In this document: in pieces, positions 1 through 7,889 of the stretch
Layout: every line of letters begins with the position of its first letter
Numbering within the stretch: position 1 is the first letter of the stretch
From: Sulfuricurvum sp.
GTDB taxonomy: Bacteria > Campylobacterota > Campylobacteria > Campylobacterales > Sulfurimonadaceae
Direction of reading: 5' to 3'
DNA length: 64,000 nt
Assembly: GCA_030692765.1 (NCBI GenBank)
Contig: JAUYUB010000019.1
Coordinates: 16,477-80,476 of the forward strand
The notes under the pieces: model-generated
The model's input: the letters and a program-made list of their open reading frames with translations, nothing else
What the model was told of the DNA's origin: nothing
Database searches by the model: none
Translations under genes and position numbers: made by a program

Positions 1-668
1 AATTGCTTATTCTTGCTTCCATTGCTTATGGAATAGATGCCAAACCCGAAGAGATTTTGATCGAGGGGATTGAAGGGGTAACCCAAGCAGACATCGCTTT
101 TGCCAAAGAGTTCGGCTATACGATCAAATTGTTAGGGATTGCAAAACGTGACGGGACAGAAGTAGAACTGCGAGTACATGCGGCATTGGTCAAGCAAGAT
201 GCCATGATCGGTAAGATTGATGGCGTAATGAACGGTATCAGCGTTGTCGGCGATCGTGTAGGAGAAACACTTTATTATGGACCGGGTGCGGGCGGTGATG
301 CAACTGCCAGCGCAGTAGTAGCCAATATCATTGACATTGTCCGTTCAGGAAAGCGTTCCCCAATGCTTGGGTTCAATCATCCTTTGGAAGAAGGCTTGAC
401 GCTCAAAAATCCAGGTGACATACGTTCCAAGTATTATTTGCGCCTTCGCATCAGTGATAAGCCGGGTATGCTGGCACAGATAACGCAGCTGTTTGCAGAT
501 CACAGTATTTCCGTGGAAGCGATGCTGCAGCGTCCTTATGAAGAGCAATGCGCTCATTTGTTATTCTCAACACATGAAGCTCTAGAAAGTGATGTGTCTG
601 CAATGATAAAAAATCTTGAATTGCTTGAAGCGGTTTTAGAAAAACCGTTTATGATACGCATGATTTAG
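1..668 (+). CDS. hom: Homoserine dehydrogenase, C-terminal part (cut by left edge)
   Basis: Reduces aspartate semialdehyde to homoserine with NAD(P)H, the branch point to threonine and methionine. Only about 221 C-terminal residues are in the window; the frame is open through base 1, so the start lies outside. Visible residues 1-120 are the end of the catalytic domain, with the conserved YYGPGAGGDATASA stretch near residue 91. Residues about 144-221 form an ACT domain (KYYLRLRISDKPGMLAQI), which in this family binds the feedback amino acid, usually threonine. The stop is TAG at 666-668. It is followed by a 212-base gap and then rpmJ, so it is unlikely to be in the ribosomal operon. Confidence 0.93.
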   Translation, partial: LLILASIAYGIDAKPEEILIEGIEGVTQADIAFAKEFGYTIKLLGIAKRDGTEVELRVHAALVKQDAMIGKIDGVMNGISVVGDRVGETLYYGPGAGGDATASAVVANIIDIVRSGKRSPMLGFNHPLEEGLTLKNPGDIRSKYYLRLRISDKPGMLAQITQLFADHSISVEAMLQRPYEEQCAHLLFSTHEALESDVSAMIKNLELLEAVLEKPFMIRMI

Positions 669-742
669 TTTTAAAATTTGTCTCTTAGGAGGCAAGTATC
701 TTCTCTTCTTTCAACTTAATAAAACTTTAACTTAATCTTATG

Positions 743-880
743 TAAAATACGCGTCCACTTTGCCCTCTCAGACAAGCGTGATTGAATGTTTGTAACTGCT
801 TTCAAAAGTAGTAACAAGTATTGGTATACGTTCGCGTGTACCTAAGAGAGGTCAAAGAAGCTATATAACGGAGCTTACCG
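743..880 (+). promoter_or_regulatory. Likely promoter and leader of the rpmJ-rpsM-rpsK-rpsD-rpoA-rplQ operon
   Basis: A -10-like TAAAAT lies at 743-748 with no good -35, as is usual for this phylum. The transcript would carry a leader of about 125 bases. CCTCTC at 764-769 can pair with GAGAGG at 846-851, closing a long leader fold just before the rpmJ ribosome site (GGAG about 870). In many bacteria this operon is controlled by S4 binding its own leader. That role here is inference. Confidence 0.4.
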
Positions 881-994
881 ATGAAAGTACGTTCTTCAGT
901 GAAGAAAATGTGCGACGATTGTAAAATCATCAAGCGCAAAGGGGTGGTTCGCGTAATATGCAAAACCCCTAAACATAAACAAAGACAAGGATAA
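881..994 (+). CDS. rpmJ: 50S ribosomal protein L36
   Basis: A 37-residue protein of the large subunit, the usual length of L36. It has the zinc-binding set Cys11, Cys14, Cys27, His32 (MCDDCK ... ICKTPKH), so it is the zinc-containing C+ form. ATG at 881 follows a GGAG ribosome site, and the stop ends two bases before the rpsM start. In most bacteria infA or secY/map stands directly upstream; here the upstream gene is hom, so this block has become detached from the S10/spc cluster. Confidence 0.97.
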   Translation: MKVRSSVKKMCDDCKIIKRKGVVRVICKTPKHKQRQG

Positions 995-996
995 GC

Positions 997-1365
997 ATGG
1001 CACGTATCGCCGGTGTGGACTTACCTAAGAAAAAACGTCTAGAGTACGCATTAACTTATATCTATGGTATTGGTTTGCATACATCTCGTAAAATTTTGGA
1101 TGCTACAGGTCTCGATTACAACAAGCGTGTATTCGAATTGACTGAAGATGACGCAGCTACAATCGCGAAAGAAATTCGCGCGAGTGCCGTTGTTGAAGGT
1201 GACCTTCGTAAGCAAGTTGCTATGGATATCAAAGCGTTGATGGATCTCGGTTCTTACCGTGGTCTTCGTCACCGTAAGGGTCTCCCATGCCGTGGTCAAA
1301 AAACCAAAACCAATGCACGTACACGCAAAGGTAAGAAGAAAACTGTCGGTTCAGTCACAAGATAA
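997..1365 (+). CDS. rpsM: 30S ribosomal protein S13
   Basis: A 122-residue protein of the head of the small subunit that bridges to L5 and contacts P-site tRNA. The N-terminal [14 protein letters not shown], the helix-hairpin-helix around YGIGLHTS and the basic tail rich in Arg and Lys ([15 protein letters not shown]) are typical. ATG at 997 is two bases after the rpmJ stop, with AAGG upstream, which points to coupled translation. Full length, nothing unusual. Confidence 0.98.
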   Translation: MARIAGVDLPKKKRLEYALTYIYGIGLHTSRKILDATGLDYNKRVFELTEDDAATIAKEIRASAVVEGDLRKQVAMDIKALMDLGSYRGLRHRKGLPCRGQKTKTNARTRKGKKKTVGSVTR

Positions 1366-1376
1366 GGGATTAGAGT

Positions 1377-1769
1377 ATGGCAAAAAGAAAAGCAACTCGT
1401 AAAAAAGTCGTCAAAAAGAATATTGCAAGAGGTATAGTACATATCCTTGCAACATTCAATAACACTCTTGTAACAGTAACAGATGAGATGGGTAATATGA
1501 TCGCATGGAGCTCAGCCGGTGCGCTTGGTTTCAAAGGTTCAAAAAAATCTACTCCATTTGCTGCTCAACAAGCAGTAGAATCGGCTTTAGAAAAAGCAAT
1601 GGTCCACGGAATTAAAGAAGTGGGAATTAAAGTTCAAGGACCAGGTTCTGGTCGTGAAACTGCAGTTAAAAGTGTTGGTGCTATTGAGGGACTACGTATT
1701 TCGTTTATGAAAGACGTTACTCCATTGCCACACAATGGATGTCGTGCGCCTAAGCGCCGACGCGTCTAA
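1377..1769 (+). CDS. rpsK: 30S ribosomal protein S11
   Basis: A 130-residue protein of the platform of the small subunit, next to the mRNA path at the E site. The basic N-terminal stretch ([14 protein letters not shown]), the core [17 protein letters not shown] and the end [18 protein letters not shown] are family hallmarks. It starts 11 bases after rpsM and ends 11 bases before rpsD, inside the alpha operon. Confidence 0.98.
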   Translation: MAKRKATRKKVVKKNIARGIVHILATFNNTLVTVTDEMGNMIAWSSAGALGFKGSKKSTPFAAQQAVESALEKAMVHGIKEVGIKVQGPGSGRETAVKSVGAIEGLRISFMKDVTPLPHNGCRAPKRRRV

Positions 1770-1780
1770 GGAGCGAAGCT

Positions 1781-2407
1781 ATGGCAAGATATAGAGGACC
1801 CGTAGAAAAAATCGAAAGAAGATTCGGTGTTAGCCTTGGTCTAAAAGGTGAGCGTCGTCTTGCAGGTAAAAGTGCACTTGACAAGCGTCCTTATGGACCA
1901 GGTCAGCATGGTCAACGTCGTACTAAAATTTCTGAATACGGTACACAGCTTCGTGAAAAACAAAAAGCGAAGTTCATGTACGGTTTGAGCGAAAAGCAAA
2001 TGCATTCATTGTTTGATGAAGCAAAGCGTCGCCAAGGAAATACTGGTACAAACTTAGTATTACTTCTTGAGCAGCGTCTTGACAATGTTGTTTACCGTAT
2101 GGGCTTTGCAACGACACGTCGTTTTGCTCGCCAATTGGTAAATCATGGTCATATCATGGTTGATGGTCATCGTGTTGATATTCCATCATACCGTGTTAAG
2201 CCTGGTCAAAAAATCGAAATTATTGAGCGTAGCAAAAAGAATAACCAAATTATTCGTGCAGGTGAGCTTACAAATCAAACCGGTCTTGCGGCATGGGTTG
2301 ATATTGATCAAGCTAAATTATTTGGTATCTTTACACGTCTTCCAGAGCGTGAAGAGATTGTTATTCCTGTAGAAGAACGTCTAATCGTCGAGCTTTACTC
2401 GAAATAA
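1781..2407 (+). CDS. rpsD: 30S ribosomal protein S4
   Basis: A 208-residue 16S rRNA-binding assembly protein. The S4 RNA-binding fold is visible at about residues 95-160 ([15 protein letters not shown], then [13 protein letters not shown]). The N-terminal region has no Cys pairs, so this is the zinc-free form. S4 is the autogenous repressor of this operon in several phyla; whether it binds the leader before rpmJ here cannot be told from sequence alone. ATG at 1781 follows GGAGCGAAGCT. Confidence 0.98.
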   Translation: MARYRGPVEKIERRFGVSLGLKGERRLAGKSALDKRPYGPGQHGQRRTKISEYGTQLREKQKAKFMYGLSEKQMHSLFDEAKRRQGNTGTNLVLLLEQRLDNVVYRMGFATTRRFARQLVNHGHIMVDGHRVDIPSYRVKPGQKIEIIERSKKNNQIIRAGELTNQTGLAAWVDIDQAKLFGIFTRLPEREEIVIPVEERLIVELYSK

Positions 2408-2431
2408 TCACTAAATAAAAGGGCACTCAGC

Positions 2432-3427
2432 ATGAAAAAAATTAAAACATCTCCGCTTCTTCCGAAAGAGTTTGTCGTTGAGCAAATTAGTCCGAATGAA
2501 GCGAACATTATTGCCTATCCTTTTGAAACAGGGTATGCGGTTTCAATTGCCCACCCAATCCGTCGCTTCTTATTGAGCAGCTCGGTTGGATATGCACCTA
2601 TCGGAATTAAAATAGAGGGTGCTAAGCATGAGTTTGACTCTGTGCGCGGTATGCTTGAAGATATTTCTGATTTTATCATCAACTTAAAGGGTATTCGTTT
2701 CAAATTGAAGAATGGCCTTAAAGAAAAAGAGATCAATTATACTTTTGCAGGCCCTTGTGAAATTAATGGTAGTGATCTGGAAGATGATGATGTCGAAGTC
2801 GTTACTCCAAATGGATTTTTGGCAACGTTAAATGAAGATGCAACTCTTAATTTTTCAATCAAAATCCATCAGGGGATCGGCTATACGCCAAGTGAAGACA
2901 TTCGTGACATGTTGAGTGAGGGTTATATCGCACTAGATGCGTATTTTACTCCTGTTCGTCGTGCAACGTATGCTATTGAAAATATCTTGGTTGAAGACAA
3001 TCCAAACTTTGAAAAAGTGATTATTAACATCGTAACGGATGGTCAGATTTCACCTGTGGATGCATTTAAAAATTCACTTGAAGTTATGTATGCTCAAATG
3101 GCCGTATTTAACAGTGAAGTGAGCATTAAAACAGCAAACGCTGTAGTTGAAAGTTCAGATGAACATCCTGAACTTAAGCGTTTGGGTGCACGTATTGAAG
3201 AACTTGGGCTTAGTGCTCGCAGTTTTAACTGTCTAGACCGTTCAAATATCAAACATATTGGCGAAATCGTTATGATGAGTCAAAATGATTTGAAAGAAGT
3301 TAAAAACCTTGGTAAAAAATCGTTTGAAGAGATTTTAGAAAAAATCAATGAATTCGGTTATGCAGTAGGGCAAGATCTCGCAGATGATTTAATCACTGCA
3401 ATCAAAAAGAAAATCGAAGCTGAATAA
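2432..3427 (+). CDS. rpoA: DNA-directed RNA polymerase alpha subunit
   Basis: A 331-residue assembly platform of RNA polymerase. Residues about 1-230 are the N-terminal dimerisation domain, which binds beta and beta'. Residues about 255-320 are the C-terminal helix-hairpin-helix domain ([17 protein letters not shown], then [15 protein letters not shown]), which contacts UP elements and activators. The linker is acidic. Start ATG 2432 follows AAAAGGGCACTCAGC. It is the fifth gene of the operon; its beta and beta' partners lie at 20-28.6 kb in this same window. Confidence 0.98.
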   Translation: MKKIKTSPLLPKEFVVEQISPNEANIIAYPFETGYAVSIAHPIRRFLLSSSVGYAPIGIKIEGAKHEFDSVRGMLEDISDFIINLKGIRFKLKNGLKEKEINYTFAGPCEINGSDLEDDDVEVVTPNGFLATLNEDATLNFSIKIHQGIGYTPSEDIRDMLSEGYIALDAYFTPVRRATYAIENILVEDNPNFEKVIINIVTDGQISPVDAFKNSLEVMYAQMAVFNSEVSIKTANAVVESSDEHPELKRLGARIEELGLSARSFNCLDRSNIKHIGEIVMMSQNDLKEVKNLGKKSFEEILEKINEFGYAVGQDLADDLITAIKKKIEAE

Positions 3428-3452
3428 GCTTTAATATAATAGAGGAAGTATC

Positions 3453-3803
3453 ATGAGACATCGTCACGGATACCGCAAATTAGGTCGAACAAGCTCACAC
3501 CGTGCTGCTTTGTTGAAAAACCTTAGCATTGCGTTGATTGAACACGGCAAAATCGAAACTACGTTGATTAAAGCAAAAGAAGTTCGTTCATTTGCTGAAA
3601 AATTAATTACTACTGCACGTGTAGGTGATGCGAATGCTCACCGTGCTATTTTTGCAGCTCTTCAAAATAAAGAAGCAACTAAAAAACTTCTTAATGAAGT
3701 AGCTCCAAAATACACAGAACGTGACGGTGGTTACACCCGTATCGTTAAAACTCGTATTCGTCGTGGAGACGCTACAGTTATGGCATACATTGAACTCGTT
3801 TAA
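3453..3803 (+). CDS. rplQ: 50S ribosomal protein L17
   Basis: A 116-residue protein near the peptide exit tunnel. [17 protein letters not shown] at the N-terminus is the L17 signature. It is the last gene of the alpha operon: its stop codon lies inside a perfect inverted repeat at 3792-3810, and the next gene has its own AT-rich upstream region. Start ATG 3453 follows GAGGAAG. Confidence 0.98.
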   Translation: MRHRHGYRKLGRTSSHRAALLKNLSIALIEHGKIETTLIKAKEVRSFAEKLITTARVGDANAHRAIFAALQNKEATKKLLNEVAPKYTERDGGYTRIVKTRIRRGDATVMAYIELV

Positions 3804-3828
3804 CGAGTTCAATACCTTCTTCTTTTCC
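3792..3828 (+). terminator. Likely terminator of the alpha operon overlapping the rplQ stop codon
   Basis: GAACTCGTT (3792-3800) and AACGAGTTC (3802-3810) form a perfect 9-base inverted repeat that includes the rplQ TAA. It is followed by a pyrimidine-rich run (about 3813-3828) with several T clusters. The arms are nearly adjacent, so the folded stem would be about 7 bp with a short loop. Confidence 0.55.
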
Positions 3829-3940
3829 AATCTTCTTAAAAAAAACTTCGCTTAGAAATTATTGAGTTCCTATTAGTACATGTTTAGTACAATTGCTCTA
3901 TATTGTCATATTCATTTCCCATATACAAGGTAATACACTT

Positions 3941-4216
3941 ATGCTTCCATTTACAGATGAAGAGTTAATGCAACCAGTTCGTAACGTTATCGATAAAGTT
4001 CGCCCTAGTTTAGCACTTGATGGTGGAGATATCGCATTTTTGACTGTCAAAAATGGAACGGTTTATGTCCAGCTTCAAGGAGCATGTGTTGGCTGCGGAA
4101 GTAGCGGCAATACATTAAAATATGGAGTTGAGCGGCAGCTTCGCATGGATATTCATCCAGAAATTACAGTAATTAATGTACCGCATGGGATGGAAAATCA
4201 AATCGATACATTATAA
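3941..4216 (+). CDS. NifU-like (Nfu) iron-sulfur scaffold/carrier protein
   Basis: A 91-residue protein made of one Nfu domain. These domains carry an Fe-S cluster on a CxxC pair and hand it to target enzymes. Here Cys49 and Cys52 sit in GACVGCGSSGNTLK. The frame stays open upstream, but ATG 3941 is chosen because AAGG (3927-3930) precedes it and the protein then begins at the usual point before the domain. It is monocistronic or leads the TPR gene, which starts 48 bases later. Confidence 0.88.
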   Translation: MLPFTDEELMQPVRNVIDKVRPSLALDGGDIAFLTVKNGTVYVQLQGACVGCGSSGNTLKYGVERQLRMDIHPEITVINVPHGMENQIDTL

Positions 4217-4264
4217 TTTAGATATTATGTCGATATAGATTTAATAAATTATTGGAGGGAAACC

Positions 4265-4858
4265 GTGAAATCAAATAAATTATCAAAAACCCTCATTCAG
4301 GCAAACAACTTTTTTCTTGCTGGTCAGTACGCGGATGCCATTCGTGAATATTCATTTGCACTGGAATTAAATCCTTTGTCTAAAGAAGCGTATAACGGAG
4401 CAATACTTGCTGACATGGCAATGGGCGGGGAGAATGGCGCTGAAGCACTTTTTGATTACTATACGATATTGAGAGGTGAGGATACTCAGCAGGCAGACAC
4501 CATCATTTCCGAGATTTTAGAAACGATGGATGGTACACTGGATCAGCTGGGATCACTTTTTGATGATAGTATGAAGCAACGTCTTGCGTATGAAGACGGT
4601 ATTATGTACAATGAATTCAAAGAGCTTGTTGCAGATGAAAACGATTTTAACCGCATTTTTGAAAACATCATGTTTTCAACACGTGTCATCATCACTGAAA
4701 AAGAAGATTTTGTTGATTTTTTAGATAACCTAATTGACCATGGCTATAAAGAGATGGCATTAGGGTATTTGGAAAATGCTTTAGGTATCTATCCAAATGA
4801 CAAGCAATTGCGTAATTTGTTACGCAGATTGGCCAAAGGAAACACACTTGAAAATTGA
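4265..4858 (+). CDS. TPR-repeat protein of unknown function
   Basis: A 197-residue acidic protein with no signal peptide, starting at GTG 4265 after a strong GGAGGG site. Residues about 5-55 contain a TPR pair (FLAGQYADAIREYSFALELNP is a canonical repeat), and residues about 158-190 a second (GYKEMALGYLENALGIYP). Such repeats mediate protein contacts. It overlaps the murE start by 11 bases, so the two are translationally coupled. A role near cell-wall synthesis is only suggested by that coupling. Confidence 0.75.
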   Translation: MKSNKLSKTLIQANNFFLAGQYADAIREYSFALELNPLSKEAYNGAILADMAMGGENGAEALFDYYTILRGEDTQQADTIISEILETMDGTLDQLGSLFDDSMKQRLAYEDGIMYNEFKELVADENDFNRIFENIMFSTRVIITEKEDFVDFLDNLIDHGYKEMALGYLENALGIYPNDKQLRNLLRRLAKGNTLEN

Positions 4859-6143
4859 GCTTTCAGGTCAACCGTATCGCTATATATCCGAAAATTCTGC
4901 AGATTGTTCAAATGAATGTGCTTTTCTAATCACGAAACAAAATGAGAAATACAAAGAGGATGCAATCGGGCGAGGTGCACAGTGCATTGTAACGCCTGAT
5001 GAGTGCTGGAAACTCTTTGGACTAGAGCGCATCAAGGTAATCGGCATAACGGGTACCAATGGGAAAACTACAACTGCAAGTGCTATTTATTCGATTCTTT
5101 TAGACTTGGATCATAAAGTAGCTATGCAAGGGACACGCGGTTTCTTTATGAATGATACCATTGTTGAGGGAAAGACACTTACTACCCCTACAGTTATGAA
5201 TACCTATCGACATATGGCACAAGCTATACAAGCAGGGTGTGAATATTTTGTCATGGAAGTAAGCTCTCATGCAATCGAGCAAGAGCGTATTGCCGGTATA
5301 CAGTTTGCGTTGAAGATACTGACAAATATTACACAGGATCATCTTGATTATCATAATACAATCGAAGAGTATGTCCGTGTCAAGAACCTCTTTTTCCAAG
5401 ATGAGAGTAAAAAGCTGATTAATAAAGATGAACCACGAGCAGAATTTAACTTTAAAAACGCATACAGCTACGGTGTTGAAAACCCTGCAACCTACAAGAT
5501 TTTAGCTTATTCGCTCAATGATGGAATTAGTGGAGTATTGAAATATTTTGAAGAAATGGTCACTTTTGAAACATCATTGCATGGTTTTTTCAATCTCTAT
5601 AACATCACTGCTGCGATGGCGGCAGTCCATTTGGTGAGTGGCGATACTTTTGAAAAAATTACGGAAGCGGTAGAAAATTTTGGTGGTGTAAGCGGACGGA
5701 TGGAAGTAGTGAGTGAATCACCTCTTGTGATCGTTGATTTCGCACACACTCCTGATGGTATGCAGCAAGTGCTAAATGCGCTTAAAGAAAAAGAGGTGTT
5801 GGTCGTTTTTGGAGCAGGCGGAGATCGTGATCGTTCTAAGCGTCCTATGATGGGTAAAGTGGCCGCATCTTTCGCAAAAAAAATATACGTCACAAGTGAT
5901 AACCCACGTTTTGAAGATCCGGATGCAATCATCGAAGACATCTTGGCAGGCATAGAAGATCAAAGTAAGGTTCATGTTGATGTAAATCGGCGTAATGCTA
6001 TTGCACAAGCTCTTACTGATCGAGTGGATGATGAAGTTGTACTCATTTTAGGAAAAGGGGATGAAACGATGCAAATCATATACGATAAGGAATTCCCATT
6101 TGATGATCGTGTTGTTGCGAAAGAGATTTTAGCGCAACTTTAA
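4848..6143 (+). CDS. murE: UDP-N-acetylmuramoyl-tripeptide synthetase (MurE)
   Basis: Cytoplasmic Mur ligase that adds the third residue, meso-diaminopimelate, to UDP-MurNAc-L-Ala-D-Glu. 432 residues from TTG 4848. That start is favoured over an upstream in-frame start at 4797 because AAAGGA (4835-4840) has ideal spacing to it and the product then begins MKIELSGQPYRYIS. The ATP loop GTNGKTTT is at residues 69-76. DNPR at 352-355 is the motif tied to meso-DAP specificity in Gram-negative MurE, and GKGDE is at 403-407. It is short compared with enterobacterial MurE, as is usual in this phylum. Confidence 0.95.
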   Translation: MKIELSGQPYRYISENSADCSNECAFLITKQNEKYKEDAIGRGAQCIVTPDECWKLFGLERIKVIGITGTNGKTTTASAIYSILLDLDHKVAMQGTRGFFMNDTIVEGKTLTTPTVMNTYRHMAQAIQAGCEYFVMEVSSHAIEQERIAGIQFALKILTNITQDHLDYHNTIEEYVRVKNLFFQDESKKLINKDEPRAEFNFKNAYSYGVENPATYKILAYSLNDGISGVLKYFEEMVTFETSLHGFFNLYNITAAMAAVHLVSGDTFEKITEAVENFGGVSGRMEVVSESPLVIVDFAHTPDGMQQVLNALKEKEVLVVFGAGGDRDRSKRPMMGKVAASFAKKIYVTSDNPRFEDPDAIIEDILAGIEDQSKVHVDVNRRNAIAQALTDRVDDEVVLILGKGDETMQIIYDKEFPFDDRVVAKEILAQL

Positions 6144-6190
6144 ATATATACTAAATACAGGGAGCTTAAGTTCTCTCCATTTAATTTCGA

Positions 6191-6196
6191 TATAAT
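6191..6196 (+). promoter_or_regulatory. -10 box of the 2Fe-2S protein-panD-ispA-tkt run
   Basis: A perfect TATAAT follows a T-rich stretch (TTTAATTTCGA) without a recognisable -35. It lies about 50 bases before ATG 6249, after the murE stop. Confidence 0.6.
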
Positions 6197-6248
6197 TGCG
6201 CCATTATTTTCAGGGGTGATATTCACCTCTATTTTCAAGGAGTCTACG

Positions 6249-6623
6249 ATGGGTGTTCCACAACCAGCGTTCTATATTTTCAAATGTGAGCAAAGTGCAC
6301 CTCCTGGGATGCCAAAACCAAGTTGTGTTACTCCAGAGAGTCAAGATCTTCTTCAGCACCTTATGATGACGTTGATGCAAAAAGGGATTATCGGTACAGT
6401 TCAGCCAATTAAAACATCGTGTTTAAATCGTTGTAGCTCGGGTCCAGTGATGCTTGTAGAGCCAGGACATGTTATGTATGCAGGATTAACAAAAGAAAAA
6501 ATTACCGAAATTATTGATCGTCATATTATTGGCGGTGAAGTGGTACAAGAGTATGTGATTGCTGCTGAGCTTTGGGATGCACCGATTACTCCGGAAGCCA
6601 TGATGAAGCAGATGGGGCGCTAA
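6249..6623 (+). CDS. Thioredoxin-like [2Fe-2S] ferredoxin domain protein
   Basis: A 124-residue protein of the thioredoxin-like (Shethna-type) [2Fe-2S] family. Four cysteines are placed as C13-x12-C26 ... C58-x3-C62, as expected for one cluster (FKCEQSAPPG, PSCVTP, TSCLNRCSSGP). ATG 6249 is chosen over an upstream in-frame start because AAGGAG (6237-6242) directly precedes it. The electron partner cannot be told from context; the following genes are panD and ispA. Confidence 0.85.
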   Translation: MGVPQPAFYIFKCEQSAPPGMPKPSCVTPESQDLLQHLMMTLMQKGIIGTVQPIKTSCLNRCSSGPVMLVEPGHVMYAGLTKEKITEIIDRHIIGGEVVQEYVIAAELWDAPITPEAMMKQMGR

Positions 6624-6626
6624 ACC

Positions 6627-6992
6627 ATGTTAATGGAAATGTTATACAGCAAAATTCACCGCGCGACGGTGACGGATGCGAACCTAAACTATGTTGGATC
6701 TATCACCATCGATGAGGAGCTTATGGAAGCTTCCAAGATGCGTGTTGGGCAAAAAGTTGAAATTTTAAATATTAATAATGGCGAGCGTTTTTCTACGTAC
6801 GTTATTTTGGGTGAACGCGGTCAGCGTGATATTTGTCTCAACGGTGCTGCTGCTCGTAAGGTGCACAAAGGGGATAAAGTCATTATTGTTGCGTATGCGA
6901 CATATAATGATGCAGAACTCGAAACCTATAAGCCGACGGTTGTTCTTGTAGATGACAATAATGATATTACTGAGATAATCGAAAAGATATAA
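6627..6992 (+). CDS. panD: Aspartate 1-decarboxylase
   Basis: Makes beta-alanine from aspartate for pantothenate and CoA. The proenzyme cuts itself between Gly24 and Ser25 (NYVGSITID), and Ser25 becomes the pyruvoyl cofactor. The conserved [11 protein letters not shown] lies just before the cut. 121 residues if ATG 6627 is used; ATG 6633 is almost as good, as there is no strong ribosome site. It begins 3 bases after the preceding stop. The later pathway enzyme panC is at 34.4 kb. Confidence 0.95.
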   Translation: MLMEMLYSKIHRATVTDANLNYVGSITIDEELMEASKMRVGQKVEILNINNGERFSTYVILGERGQRDICLNGAAARKVHKGDKVIIVAYATYNDAELETYKPTVVLVDDNNDITEIIEKI

Positions 6993-7034
6993 GCCTCAAT
7001 ATGTTAAAATTCCGCTAAAACAAAGTGGGGAAGA

Positions 7035-7889
7035 ATGGAACAGTTTGAAGCGTATTTGTTAGCACATTTACCTGTTTCCCATAGTCCTCATCCTCACTAT
7101 GAAACTTCATTGCGTCAAATGCTTATTGGCGGAGGAAAGCGGTTTCGCCCCGCTTTATTGCTAGATGTGGTACGTGCCTACAATCCTTTGCTTCTTGAGA
7201 GTGCGTACAGTGTTGCGTTATCCATTGAACTTCTCCATACTTATTCTTTAATACATGATGATTTACCTGCGATGGACAATGCTGATTTACGTCGTGGTAT
7301 TGAGACATTGCATAAAACATACGATGATATGACGGCTATATTAGCAGGTGATGCACTTAATACCTATGCATTTGAAGTTTTGAGTAATGCCCCTTTGAGT
7401 GCAACGGTGGTGGTCAAGCTTATTCGGGAACTTTCACATAATGGCGGACTCAATGGAATGGTATTGGGTCAAGCCATTGATTGCCATTTTGAGAATCAGC
7501 GACTCGAGTTAGATCAAGTCAAGATGCTGCATATTCATAAAACAGGGATGCTTATTGCGGCATCGCTGAAGATGGGGGCAATTATTGTCGGGCGTGATGA
7601 TATTGCCGATGCCCTTTATGATTTTGGAATTGATCTTGGATTGCTTTTTCAAATTCAAGATGACATCTTGGATGTTACGCAAGATTCGGTAAGCGCAGGA
7701 AAAACAACCAATAATGATGAGGCCAAAAACAGTTTTGTTACGTTATTGGGATTCGAGGAAGCGATGAGGGAAGCCAATACTCTAGGAGATAAACTTTTAG
7801 AGCAGATGGAAAGTTTTGATGAGAATTTATATCGTGAATTGTCACCAACACTTACGAAATACATTAACCGACACAAGGAAAACAAATGA
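7035..7889 (+). CDS. ispA: Polyprenyl (farnesyl/geranylgeranyl) diphosphate synthase
   Basis: Head-to-tail prenyltransferase that condenses isopentenyl diphosphate with allylic diphosphates. 284 residues. GGGKRFRP is at 32-39, the first Asp-rich motif DDLPAMD at 75-81 (two extra residues between the Asp pairs, the short-chain bacterial type), and the second, QDDILD, at 208-213. The product is probably farnesyl diphosphate. ATG 7035 follows GGGGAAG. Its TGA overlaps the tkt ATG (ATGA). Confidence 0.93.
   Translation: MEQFEAYLLAHLPVSHSPHPHYETSLRQMLIGGGKRFRPALLLDVVRAYNPLLLESAYSVALSIELLHTYSLIHDDLPAMDNADLRRGIETLHKTYDDMTAILAGDALNTYAFEVLSNAPLSATVVVKLIRELSHNGGLNGMVLGQAIDCHFENQRLELDQVKMLHIHKTGMLIAASLKMGAIIVGRDDIADALYDFGIDLGLLFQIQDDILDVTQDSVSAGKTTNNDEAKNSFVTLLGFEEAMREANTLGDKLLEQMESFDENLYRELSPTLTKYINRHKENK

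Noticed and set aside
3893..3940. Longer Nfu protein with a hydrophobic N-terminus
   Set aside because: No ribosome site for the upstream start; AAGG stands before ATG 3941, and Nfu proteins have no signal peptide.
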